A DNA stretch of 32,320 bases from DASXSB01 sp036506275. Lineage in GTDB: Bacteria > Methylomirabilota > Methylomirabilia > Rokubacteriales > CSP1-6. This document shows, one piece after another, positions 18,750 through 26,463 of this stretch; position 1 is the stretch's first letter, and every line of letters starts with the position of its first letter. A program made the translations under genes and the position numbers. Under the pieces are notes generated by a model that searched no databases, was not told where the DNA came from, and was given only the letters and a program-made list of their open reading frames with translations. The DNA is taken from positions 1 through 32,320 of the forward strand of contig DASXSB010000045.1 of NCBI GenBank assembly GCA_036506275.1. Reading direction: 5' to 3'.

Positions 18750-20600
18750 TCAGCGCAGAACATCGAGCACCTCCGCCACCACCTCGAAGCGCCCGAACGA
18801 GGGCATGAGGTAGGCGCCCGCATATCGACCACGCACCTCGCGTACGAGCGCCTGCGCCATCTCGATCCCGACGCGGAGACTGCCGTCACCGGCGTCGCGC
18901 AGACGCGCGCGCACGGCGTCGGGCACCGTGATGCCGGGCACCTCGTTGTGGAGGAATTCGGCGTGGCGGAAGCTGTGCAGCGGCAGCACGCCGACGAGGA
19001 CAGGGACGGGCGAGCCCCCCGCGCGCGCCAGGAACTGGTCAAGGAGCGCGAGATCGTACACGGGCTGCGTCTGGAACCAGCGCGCCCCCGCCTGCGCCTT
19101 CCGCTGCATGCGCTCGATCTCGCGGTCGACGTCTTCCGCGGTCGGATTGAGGGCGGCCCCCACGCAGAACGCCGTCGGCTCGCCGATGCTGTTGCCGGTG
19201 GCGTCGAGCCCGTCGTTCATCCGGCGCAGGATCTCGATCAGTCCCACGCCGTCCACGTCGAAGACGGCGGTGGCGTTCACGTAGTCGCCCGCACGCGGGG
19301 GATCGCCGGTCATGGCCAGGATGTTGCGCACGTCGAGGGCGTGGGCGCCGAGGAGATCGGCCTGGATGCCCATCAGATTGCGGTCGCGACACGTGAAGTG
19401 CACGTTGATGTCGAGCCCGGTCGACTCCCGCACGAGGAGGGCGGTGGGCAACACCGCCATGCGCACGCGGCCGAGGGAGCCGTCGTTGATGTCGACGATC
19501 TCCACCCCGCGCTCCTTGAGGAGCTTCGCCCCCTGCACGAGCTTCTCCACGGTGTGGCCACGCGGCGGGTCCAGCTCCACCGTCACCACGAACTCACCCG
19601 CCTCCAGCTTGCGCTGGAGCGGCGTGGGCGGCGGCACCGTGCGCAGGCCGGGCTCGGGCGCGCGCTCGCGCGCGCGCACGCTCACGCGGGGACGGGCGCG
19701 CGCGCGTGTGGGGGGCGCGTAGCGATCGAGACCGTCGCGCATGGCCGCGATGTGGGCCGGCGTCGTGCCGCAGCAGCCGCCCACGATGCGCGCCCCCGCC
19801 TGCACCATGCGCACCGCATAGTCGGCCATGTAGCCGGGGGACGAGAGATAGATGAGGCGCTCTCCCACCCGGCTCGGCAAGCCCGCGTTCGGCTGGATCG
19901 CGAGGGGGAGATCACCCGCCTCCGGCAGCATGTGCTCGAGCACCTCGTACAGGATGCTGGAGCCGACCGAGCAGTTGGCGCCGATCGCCTGCACGCCGAG
20001 GCCACGCAGCGCGCGCGCAACGTCGGCCGGGGTCCGGCCCGTGAACGTGACGCCTTCGTCCGTGAACGCCATCTGGGCGACGACGGGCAGATCCGTGACG
20101 CTGCGGATGGCGCCGACCGCGAGCGCGATCTCGGCGGGATCCGAGAACGTCTCCACCACGAAACCATCCACGCCGCCCTCCAGCAGCCCCTCCGCCTGCT
20201 CACGAAACGCCTCCCGCGCGTCTTCGGGGGTGAGGGTCCCGAGCGGCTCCAGGTATTTGCCGAGGGGACCGACGGAGCCGAGGACGTACACGTCGCGTCC
20301 GGTGCTCTCGCGAACGTCGCGCGCCAGCTTCACGCCGCGCAGGTTGATGTCGCGCACGGCGGCTTCGAGGCCGTGCGCGGACAGCTTGAAGCGGTTGGCG
20401 CCGAAGGTGTTCGTCTCGATACAGTCGGCGCCGGCCGCGATGTAGTCGGCGTGGACGGACTGCACGGTGCGGGGATCGCGGAGATTCAGCACGTCGAAGC
20501 AGGCGTCGAGCGACACGCCGCGCGCGTACAGCAGCGTCCCCATGGCGCCGTCGAAGAGGAGCGGCTCTTCGGCGAGGCGGCGGCTAAACGCGTGCGCCAT
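18750..20600 (-). CDS. Bifunctional homocysteine S-methyltransferase / methylenetetrahydrofolate reductase
   Basis: The 616-residue fusion has an N-terminal homocysteine S-methyltransferase barrel (about 10-295), with FDGAMGTLL, ETNTFGANRFKL and the three zinc cysteines Cys210 (GANCSVG) and Cys276-Cys277 (GGCCGTTP). A basic, proline-rich linker (about 296-330) leads to a MetF-like FAD domain (about 335-616; VTVELDPPRG, NVHFTCRDRN, ILAMTGDPPRAGDY). MTHFR makes methyl-tetrahydrofolate, and the barrel moves a methyl group to homocysteine, so both halves serve methionine synthesis. Its start overlaps the shikimate kinase end by 17 bp. It is the second homocysteine methyltransferase in the run; the other is at 22902-23831. 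Confidence 0.94.
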   Translation of the reverse strand: MAHAFSRRLAEEPLLFDGAMGTLLYARGVSLDACFDVLNLRDPRTVQSVHADYIAAGADCIETNTFGANRFKLSAHGLEAAVRDINLRGVKLARDVRESTGRDVYVLGSVGPLGKYLEPLGTLTPEDAREAFREQAEGLLEGGVDGFVVETFSDPAEIALAVGAIRSVTDLPVVAQMAFTDEGVTFTGRTPADVARALRGLGVQAIGANCSVGSSILYEVLEHMLPEAGDLPLAIQPNAGLPSRVGERLIYLSSPGYMADYAVRMVQAGARIVGGCCGTTPAHIAAMRDGLDRYAPPTRARARPRVSVRARERAPEPGLRTVPPPTPLQRKLEAGEFVVTVELDPPRGHTVEKLVQGAKLLKERGVEIVDINDGSLGRVRMAVLPTALLVRESTGLDINVHFTCRDRNLMGIQADLLGAHALDVRNILAMTGDPPRAGDYVNATAVFDVDGVGLIEILRRMNDGLDATGNSIGEPTAFCVGAALNPTAEDVDREIERMQRKAQAGARWFQTQPVYDLALLDQFLARAGGSPVPVLVGVLPLHSFRHAEFLHNEVPGITVPDAVRARLRDAGDGSLRVGIEMAQALVREVRGRYAGAYLMPSFGRFEVVAEVLDVLR

Positions 20601-21120
20601 GCGAGCGCTCGGTGAGCGCGGAGAGCACGCGCGCGACCACCTGGTCCACGCCGAGGCCCGACGTCTCCACGGTCACGTCGGCCGCGCGGTAGTACGGCTC
20701 GCGCGCGCGGTAGAGGGCCTCGATCTCCTCCCACGAGCGGCCGTCGAGCATGGGCCGTGCTCCCGAGCGGCGCGCGCGCTCCTCGAGGTCGCGCATCTCT
20801 CCCGCCAGCCACACCACCGTGCCGAGCGAGCGGAGCGTCGCCATGCGGCCCTCGCGACACGGTAAGCCCCCGCCGGTGGCGATGACGTCCCCGCTTTTGA
20901 GCCGCAGCGCTTCCAGCACCTCCGCCTCCAGCGCGCGGAACCGCGCCTCGCCGTCCTCGGCAAAGATGCGAGGGATGGAGCGGCCGTCGCGGGCGGTGAT
21001 CAGGTCGTCCGTCTCCACGAAGCAGCGGCCGAGCCGTCGCGCGAGCACGCGGCCGCACACCGACTTCCCGGCGCCCATGAATCCGACGAGGATGACGTTG
21101 TCAGCGGGCATCCCTGGCAT
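20584..21120 (-). CDS. aroK: Shikimate kinase
   Basis: The enzyme phosphorylates shikimate with ATP in aromatic amino acid synthesis. The 178-residue protein has Walker A GFMGAGKS (13-20), the shikimate-binding Asp in ETDD (38-39), a family RFRALEAEVL segment, the GGG loop in ATGGGLPCR (81-89) and the lid region RPMLDGRSWEEI. ATG at 21120 is used because GGTGG lies upstream; ATG 21111 and GTG 21156 are alternatives. It is embedded in a run of one-carbon and methionine genes with no other aromatic-pathway gene nearby, so position rather than pathway seems to set its expression. Confidence 0.92.
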   Translation of the reverse strand: MPGMPADNVILVGFMGAGKSVCGRVLARRLGRCFVETDDLITARDGRSIPRIFAEDGEARFRALEAEVLEALRLKSGDVIATGGGLPCREGRMATLRSLGTVVWLAGEMRDLEERARRSGARPMLDGRSWEEIEALYRAREPYYRAADVTVETSGLGVDQVVARVLSALTERSHGARV

Positions 21121-21162
21121 CCTACCACCTGTGGTCGGGCGGGGGCGCCACCCCACCCGCTG

Positions 21163-22185
21163 TCAGACGCGGCGCGGGTCCACCCAGAGCGCGCGCACGA
21201 TCTGCCACACCCCCGCCATGAGCGGGACCGCCACCAGGGCGCCCACGAGCCCGCCCAGGTGCGCGCCCGCCAGGAGAGCGATCAGCACCGATAGGGGATG
21301 GAGCCCGGTGGCGCGACCGACGAGGTACGGCACCAGGACCTTTCCCTCCAGCACATTCGTGCCCCAGAAGAGGAGCGCGGTGGCGCCCGCGAGGGTGAGC
21401 GATTCGTTGAGGGCGGCCACCAGCCCGAGCACGAACGCGATGAAGGAGCCGAGCCACGGCACCACGTTGAGGACGGCGGCGAGGGCGCCGATGAGCAGCC
21501 CGTAGCGGACGCGGAGCATGGTGAGGCCGATGGCGAGGATCGTCCCCACGCAGATGCTGACGAGGAGCTGACCGCGCACGTAGCCGCCGATGCGGTCGAG
21601 CACCGGCCCCGTCAGGTCGACCACGACCGGGCGGTAGGCGGGAGGGATGATGGCGAGGGCGCCGTGGCCCAGCTCGCGCGCGTCCATCACCAGGTAGGCG
21701 GCGATGACGAGGACGGCCAGGAGGCCCAGCACGCCCCCCACCACCCCCGCCGTCACGCGCAGCGTGTTGGCGAGCACGGTGCCGACGACGTCCTGCACGC
21801 TCGAGGCCTGGGGAACGGACAGCGACGCGCCCCAGCGCCCGATATAGGTGTCGATATTGCCGAGCCATCCCCGCACGTTGTCGACGAGCTTCGGGAGCTG
21901 ATCCATGAACTGCGTCCACTGCTCCGTGAGCGCGGGCCACAGGAGTCGCCCGACGAGCGAGAGCACGCCCGCCGCCACCAGGTAAACGACGAGGACGGTG
22001 ACGCCGCGGGGCACGCGATACCGTTCGCCGAGCCGCGCGGCGGGGAAAATGGCGGCGGCCACGATGAGGGCGACGAAGACGACGAGCCAGATCTGCCACG
22101 TGTTGACCAGGAGCCACACCGCCGCCGCCACCGCCAGCACCTGAAACACGAGCGGCCACGGCAGGCGCCCGTCCCGCAACATCAT
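21163..22185 (-). CDS. AI-2E family (PerM-like) transporter
   Basis: The 340-residue inner-membrane protein has seven to eight hydrophobic segments: two at the N-terminus (about 10-50), one near 60-85, a central soluble stretch (about 90-150), and a C-terminal group containing GGYVRGQLLVSICVGTILAIGL, LNVVPWLGSFIAFVLGLVAAL and HPLSVLIALLAGAHLGGLVGALVAVPL. The PxxGG..G..L and HP..V..ALL.G patterns are family hallmarks. Some relatives export AI-2 or are Na+(Li+)/H+ antiporters, so function is open. Its ATG overlaps the TGA of the reactivation gene (ATGA, 22182-22185), which fixes the start and makes it part of the corrinoid operon. Confidence 0.9.
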   Translation of the reverse strand: MMLRDGRLPWPLVFQVLAVAAAVWLLVNTWQIWLVVFVALIVAAAIFPAARLGERYRVPRGVTVLVVYLVAAGVLSLVGRLLWPALTEQWTQFMDQLPKLVDNVRGWLGNIDTYIGRWGASLSVPQASSVQDVVGTVLANTLRVTAGVVGGVLGLLAVLVIAAYLVMDARELGHGALAIIPPAYRPVVVDLTGPVLDRIGGYVRGQLLVSICVGTILAIGLTMLRVRYGLLIGALAAVLNVVPWLGSFIAFVLGLVAALNESLTLAGATALLFWGTNVLEGKVLVPYLVGRATGLHPLSVLIALLAGAHLGGLVGALVAVPLMAGVWQIVRALWVDPRRV

Positions 22186-22787
22186 CGATGGACGGCGCGG
22201 CGGGCCGGCGTGCGCCGATAGGCGCAGGCGGCCATCCAGCAACGCGCGCACTGACTGAAGTAGTGATCGACCCGAGCCTCCGCCCCCGCGCCCACGAGGA
22301 GCGTGATGCTCTTGGCCGGCGTCATCACGCAGGCGTCGTTGAGACGAACGCCCACCGCGTCTCCCGGACACATCTGAAAGACGCGGACCTGATCGCGCAC
22401 GTCCCAGTCGCCGTAGCCCGGACTGACGCGGTTGGTGACGCGCAGCCCGACCGCCAGTCCCTCCGCGCACAGCGCGTCGTTCACGTACTCGGCGAGGCTT
22501 TCCACGGCGGCGGAGCCCACGCTGTCGAGCATGGCCGCCAGCGGCAGCTCGCGCGCCTCCCACAGGCGGCTCACCTCGGCCTCCACCCGATCACCGATGG
22601 TGCACACGGCCATCCCGAGCGAGGTCACGACGCCCCAGTGGGCGGCGATGCCGGGAATGGTGAGGGCCTCGCCGTCCAGTTCGAACGTGTCGTCCCGACG
22701 TCGCCGGAGCGGGATCCAGCGCACGGCCGCGCGGGGCGCCATGAGCCCTCGCCCCCGCGCGAGCGCGTCCTCGAAGATGGCGCGCAC
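22182..22787 (-). CDS. MetH-type reactivation (vitamin B12-dependent methionine synthase activation) protein, start uncertain
   Basis: The protein resembles the stand-alone activation domain of split cobalamin-dependent methionine synthases, which binds S-adenosylmethionine and reductively remethylates oxidised cobalamin. Visible features are LGMAVCTIGDRVE, LDSVGSAAVESLAEYVN, the SAM-binding-like RVSPGYGDWDV (120-130), VGVRLNDACVMTPAKSITLLVG and a C-terminal Cys cluster QCARCWMAAC. The coordinates use the first standard start, GTG at 22787 (201 residues). Family-like sequence (PLEIDPDEVLRFQGYKRG) continues in the same frame back to the TGA of the preceding gene without any ATG, GTG or TTG. 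The true protein may therefore start at a CTG near 22898 or be produced another way. The stop overlaps the AI-2E gene start. Confidence 0.8.
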   Translation of the reverse strand: MRAIFEDALARGRGLMAPRAAVRWIPLRRRRDDTFELDGEALTIPGIAAHWGVVTSLGMAVCTIGDRVEAEVSRLWEARELPLAAMLDSVGSAAVESLAEYVNDALCAEGLAVGLRVTNRVSPGYGDWDVRDQVRVFQMCPGDAVGVRLNDACVMTPAKSITLLVGAGAEARVDHYFSQCARCWMAACAYRRTPARRAVHR

Positions 22788-22901
22788 GTCCGGCGTCGGC
22801 GGCTGGCCGCCGCGCTTGTAGCCTTGAAAGCGCAGGACCTCGTCGGGATCGATCTCCAGCGGGACGTCGCGCAGGACGCGTAGGCCCGGCGCCAGCAGGC
22901 G

Positions 22902-23831
22902 TCAGCCCCGGGTCTCGGCGGCGCGGCGCCCCCTGACGACGTCGGCAATGCGGCGGATGTGCTCGGGGTTGGAGCCGCAGCAGGCGCCCACGATGTTGCA
23001 GCCGGCATCGAGGAGCGCGGGATACTGCGCCGCCATCGCCTCCGGGCCCAGCTCGTAGGTCACGCTGTCGCCGGTGGTGATGGGAAGGCCGGCGTTCGGA
23101 TACGCCACGAGGGGAGCGTCGGTGACCGCGCGCATCTCGCGGATGATCACGATGGCGCGGTCGGGGCCGCGACCGCAGTTCATGCCGACCACGTCGGCAC
23201 CGGCGGCGAGGAGGCCTTTCGCGACCTCCGCCGGGCTCTCGCCCCACATGGTGCGGTCGCGATCGTGAAGCTCCTCGAACTGAAAGAACATCGTCGCCAT
23301 CACGGGCAGGTTCGCCACCGCCTTGCAGGCGCGGATGGCCGCCGTCGCCTCTTGCGGGAACATCATGGTCTCCACCGCGAAGAGATCGACGCCGCCTTCC
23401 GCAAGCGCTTCCGCTTGCTCGCGGAACGTGGCCACGTACTCCTCGTCGGTGGTGTCGCCGAGTGGTTCGTATTCGGCGGGCAGCCGGCTCGTGGGTCCGA
23501 TGGAGCCCGCCACGTAGCCGTGGGAGGGTGTCACCGCCCGCGCCAGCCGCGCGCCCTTCTCGTTGAGCTCGCGCGTGCGGTCGCCGATCTTGTACTCGTT
23601 CAGCTTGAGGCGGGTGCCGCCGAACGTGTTGGTCTCCACGATGTCGCTGCCGGCGTCGAAGTATCCCTTGTGGATTCCGCGCACGACGTCGGCGTGGGTG
23701 TCGTTCCAGAGCTCGGGGCACGCGCCGTTGAGCAGCCCCGCCGCGAACAGCATCGTGCCGTAGCCGCCGTCGAACAGCAGCGTCTCCCCCGCCCGCACCC
23801 GCGCCACCACGTCCCACCCGCGCGCGCTCAC
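22902..23831 (-). CDS. Homocysteine S-methyltransferase domain protein (MetH-like catalytic subunit)
   Basis: The 309-residue single-domain barrel transfers a methyl group, here presumably from the adjacent corrinoid protein, to homocysteine. It has LLFDGGYGTMLFAAGL at the start, ETNTFGGTRLKL (66-77), GSIGPTSRLP, and zinc ligands Cys219 (GMNCGRGPD) and Cys284-Cys285 (GACCGSNPEHIRRI). The GTG start at 23831 lies in a GTGA overlap with the corrinoid gene, giving tight translational coupling. The closest domain equivalents are the N-terminal module of MetH and stand-alone homocysteine methyltransferases. Coupling to a corrinoid gene favours a cobalamin-dependent role over S-methylmethionine use. 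Confidence 0.9.
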   Translation of the reverse strand: MSARGWDVVARVRAGETLLFDGGYGTMLFAAGLLNGACPELWNDTHADVVRGIHKGYFDAGSDIVETNTFGGTRLKLNEYKIGDRTRELNEKGARLARAVTPSHGYVAGSIGPTSRLPAEYEPLGDTTDEEYVATFREQAEALAEGGVDLFAVETMMFPQEATAAIRACKAVANLPVMATMFFQFEELHDRDRTMWGESPAEVAKGLLAAGADVVGMNCGRGPDRAIVIIREMRAVTDAPLVAYPNAGLPITTGDSVTYELGPEAMAAQYPALLDAGCNIVGACCGSNPEHIRRIADVVRGRRAAETRG

Positions 23832-24496
23832 GACGCCACCTTCTCCGCGCCGAGGAGCGCCTTGGCCTTCACGACGGCGAGCGTGGAGTCCTTCGCGTAG
23901 CCGTCGGCGCCGATCTCGTCCGCGAACGCCTGGCTCACGGGAGCGCCGCCCACCATGACCTTCACGCGCTCGCGGACGCCCGCCTTCACGAGGGCGTCGA
24001 TCGTCCGCTTCATGGCCGGCATGGTGGTGGTCATGAGCGCGGAGATGCCGACGATGTTCGCGCCGTGCTCGTGCACGGCGCTCACGAAGACCTCGGGCGC
24101 CACGTCGCGGCCGAGGTTGATGACCTTGAAGCCGGCGCCTTCCAGCATCATGGCCACGAGATTCTTGCCGATGTCGTGGAGGTCGCCCTGGGCGGTGCCG
24201 ATGACGACCACGCCGTGATAGTCGTCGCCCTTGGCGGACGCCGTGATAAGCGGCTTCAGGAGGTCGAGCCCCGCGTACATGGCGCGCGCCGACAGCAGCA
24301 CTTGAGGAACGTAGTACTCGTTGCGCCGGAATTTCTCGCCGACCACGTCCATGCCGGGGATCAGACCCTTGAAGATGAGCTCCTTGGGATCCATCGACTC
24401 CGCCAGTCCCTCGCGGGTCAACCGCGCCACCGTCTCCTTGTCGCCGAGGATGAGCGCGCGCGCCATGGTGGGAAAGTCGAACGCGGCCGAGGTCAT
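23828..24496 (-). CDS. Corrinoid (methylcobalamin-carrying) protein, MtaC/MetH-module type
   Basis: The protein carries a methyl group on bound cobalamin between methyltransferases. Its 222 residues comprise the helical cap domain (about 8-88; FPTMARALILGDKETVARLTREGL, MDVVGEKFRRNEYYVPQVLLSARAM) and the Rossmann B12-binding domain (about 92-218). The domain has the lower-ligand motif DLHDIGKN (Asp105, His107, Gly110), VSGISAL-like IVGISALMTTTM, and MVGGAPV. ATG at 24496 is used; an in-frame GTG at 24535 would add 13 residues. The gene heads a minus-strand run with a homocysteine methyltransferase and a reactivation protein, and probably provides the cobalamin module of a split methionine synthase. 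Confidence 0.94.
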   Translation of the reverse strand: MTSAAFDFPTMARALILGDKETVARLTREGLAESMDPKELIFKGLIPGMDVVGEKFRRNEYYVPQVLLSARAMYAGLDLLKPLITASAKGDDYHGVVVIGTAQGDLHDIGKNLVAMMLEGAGFKVINLGRDVAPEVFVSAVHEHGANIVGISALMTTTMPAMKRTIDALVKAGVRERVKVMVGGAPVSQAFADEIGADGYAKDSTLAVVKAKALLGAEKVAS

Positions 24497-24519
24497 CGCA
24501 CCGTCGCGCCACGCATCAT
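24493..24519 (-). other. Possible 8-codon leader frame before the corrinoid gene
   Basis: Two consecutive ATG codons (24519 and 24516) open a frame encoding MMRGATVR. Its TGA overlaps the corrinoid gene's ATG (ATGA, 24493-24496). The corrinoid gene lacks a good ribosome site, so the leader could deliver ribosomes by coupling. In such GC-rich DNA it may be chance. Confidence 0.25.
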
Positions 24520-24613
24520 GCGCTTTTTCTAACACATTTCCCGCGCAGCCGCGAGGATGCGTCGGTCCCGAAAGGCCGGGTTGCGGACGTCGATATGCTA
24601 ACATCGGCCAAGC

Positions 24614-25375
24614 ATGAAAATACGCGTGCTGGGTGCCTACGGCGCCGAGGGGCTGACCCAGCGGGCGTCGGCGTTCCTCGTGAACGACCGCATCCTCGTC
24701 GATGCCGGTACGGTCACGGGCGCCCTCACCGTGCCCGAGCAGATCGCGATCGAGCACGCGATCATCAGCCACGCCCACCTCGACCACGTGGCCGGTCTCG
24801 CCTTCCTCACGGAGACGTTCGCCTGCTGCGGCTCCTCCCACCCGATCACCATAACGAGCCTGGGTCCGGTGGTCGACGCGCTGCGGGGGGGCGTCTTCAA
24901 CAACGTGGTGTGGCCGGACTTCGCGCGGATCCCCAGCGCGTCCGAACCCGTCGTGAAGTACCGCACGCTCGTCGAGGAAGCGGAGCAACGGGTAGGCGAC
25001 CTGTGGGTGACGCCGGTGGCGGTGAGTCACACCGTGCCCACCTCCGGCTTCATCATCCACGACGGCGAGACCGGCTTCGTGTTTTCGGGCGATACCGGCC
25101 CCACGGAGGCGCTCTGGCGCGCCGCCCGCGGCCTCAACGTGAAGGCCGTCGTCCTCGAGTGCGCGTTCCCGAATCGCCTCGGCGCCATCGCGGACGCCTC
25201 CCGCCACATGACGCCGGCGCGTGTCCGCCGCGAGATGGAGAAGCTGCCGCCGAACGTGCCGGTATGGATCTACCACGTGAAGCCGCAGTTCGCGGAGGAG
25301 ACGGCGGAGGAGCTCGCGCGCATCGACGGCGCCCGGCTCCTCATGCTCGAGCAGGACAAGACCTACTCGCTCTAG
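24614..25375 (+). CDS. MBL-fold metallohydrolase, class II cAMP phosphodiesterase-like
   Basis: The 253-residue protein has the metallo-beta-lactamase fold of the RNase Z / class II phosphodiesterase branch. It shows the metal motif SHAHLDH (His53, His55, Asp57, His58) at the end of the second strand region, VSHTVPTSGF, a FSGDTGPT aspartate strand, and a terminal YHVKP histidine. The early MKIRVLGAYGAEG and AFLVNDRILVDAG are typical of CpdP/PdeA-like enzymes. ATG 24614 begins directly with the fold. It diverges from the corrinoid operon with 117 bp between starts and converges on the ABC ATPase gene, with overlapping stop codons. Cyclic nucleotide hydrolysis is plausible but inferred. Confidence 0.85.
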   Translation: MKIRVLGAYGAEGLTQRASAFLVNDRILVDAGTVTGALTVPEQIAIEHAIISHAHLDHVAGLAFLTETFACCGSSHPITITSLGPVVDALRGGVFNNVVWPDFARIPSASEPVVKYRTLVEEAEQRVGDLWVTPVAVSHTVPTSGFIIHDGETGFVFSGDTGPTEALWRAARGLNVKAVVLECAFPNRLGAIADASRHMTPARVRREMEKLPPNVPVWIYHVKPQFAEETAEELARIDGARLLMLEQDKTYSL

Positions 25376-26463
25376 CTCTCGTCGGCCACCAGGACCACCG
25401 TCTCGCTGCTCACCTCCACGCGCACGCGGTCGCCGAGCCGGAAGATCCGCGTCTCCCCCGCCGCCGGCAGCTCCACGCGCACCGGCGCCTGCAGGCCGAT
25501 GTCGACCTCGTAGAGATGCCGCGCGCCCTCGAAGACGCGGAGAGCGATGCGCCCCGGGATGCCGGGGCCGCGCGCCATCGCCGCCTCCGTGATCGAGATC
25601 AGCTCCGGGCGCAGGACGAGCAGACCGCGCGCGCCCTCGCGGAACTGGCCGAGCCCCGCCACCGGAACCCGATCGCCGGCCTCCGTCGCCACCACGACGC
25701 CGAGCTCGCGCACCTCCACCACGCGCACGGGGAGAAAATTCGCGGGGCCGAGCGTCTCCGCCACCGCGCGGCCGTTGGGCCGCTGGTAGAGGTGCTCGGG
25801 GTCACCGGTCTGTAGCACCCGCCCCCCCTCGAGGACGGCGATGCGATCGGAGAGCGCCAGGGCGTCGGTGGCGTCGCGGGTGGCGCAGATCGTCGTCACC
25901 GCGAGGTCCCGATGCAGCTTCGCCAGCTCGAGCCGGAGCGTCTTGCGCGCGATGGGATCGAGATGGGCGAGCGGCTCGTCGAGAACGAGCACGCGGGGCT
26001 CCACCGCGAGCGCGCGTGCGAGCGCCAGGCGGCGGCGACCTTCGACGGGAAGCGCGTCCGGGCGGCGGGTGGCGGCGTCGCGAAGGCCGAGGCGGCCGAG
26101 CACGACGTCGAGGCGCTCCTTCACGTCGTTCTCCGCCATGCCGAGCTCGCGCAGTCCGAACGCGACGTGCTCGCGCACGGTCATGTGGGGCCACAGCGCG
26201 CCCTCGTGGAACACGTAGCCGATGCCGCGCCGGCGCGCGGGAACGTCGTGGATGTCGTGACCATCGATGAGGATGCGCCCTGCCGCGAGCGGGGTGAACC
26301 CCGCCACCGCGCGCAGCACCGCCGTCTTTCCCGAATGCGGCGGCCCCAGGAGCGTGAAGAACTCGCCGTAGCGCACGTGGAGCGAGACGTCGACGAGCGG
26401 GGGCGGCGGCCCCACCGCGGTGCGGATTCCCTCGAGACGGACGTCGACGAGGGGCCGGCTCAT
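25372..26463 (-). CDS. ABC transporter ATP-binding protein with degenerate catalytic motifs
   Basis: The 363-residue protein has the layout of PotA/CysA/FbpC-type importer ATPases: an N-terminal ATPase domain (1-235) and C-terminal TOBE-like beta domains (about 245-363). Walker A is intact (GPPHSGKT, 40-47) and so is Walker B with its glutamate (VLVLDEPLAHLD). The Q-loop glutamine is His86 (YVFHEGAL). The signature LSGGQ is replaced by LPVEG (138-142). The switch histidine is Arg196 (ATRDA). ATP hydrolysis is therefore doubtful. No permease or binding-protein gene is in the window. Its start overlaps the stop of the MFS gene (ATGA, 26460-26463), so it is translated together with an unrelated type of transporter. 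Confidence 0.88.
   Translation of the reverse strand: MSRPLVDVRLEGIRTAVGPPPPLVDVSLHVRYGEFFTLLGPPHSGKTAVLRAVAGFTPLAAGRILIDGHDIHDVPARRRGIGYVFHEGALWPHMTVREHVAFGLRELGMAENDVKERLDVVLGRLGLRDAATRRPDALPVEGRRRLALARALAVEPRVLVLDEPLAHLDPIARKTLRLELAKLHRDLAVTTICATRDATDALALSDRIAVLEGGRVLQTGDPEHLYQRPNGRAVAETLGPANFLPVRVVEVRELGVVVATEAGDRVPVAGLGQFREGARGLLVLRPELISITEAAMARGPGIPGRIALRVFEGARHLYEVDIGLQAPVRVELPAAGETRIFRLGDRVRVEVSSETVVLVADES

Noticed and set aside
22902..22904. TGA between the methyltransferase and reactivation genes read as selenocysteine
   Set aside because: No selenocysteine-insertion-type hairpin was recognised after it and neither family is known to use selenocysteine at this point.
22902..24512. 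Longer version of the homocysteine methyltransferase starting inside the corrinoid gene
   Set aside because: The first 227 codons are an out-of-frame reading of the corrinoid gene. The GTGA overlap at 23828-23831 gives a natural start right before the conserved barrel.
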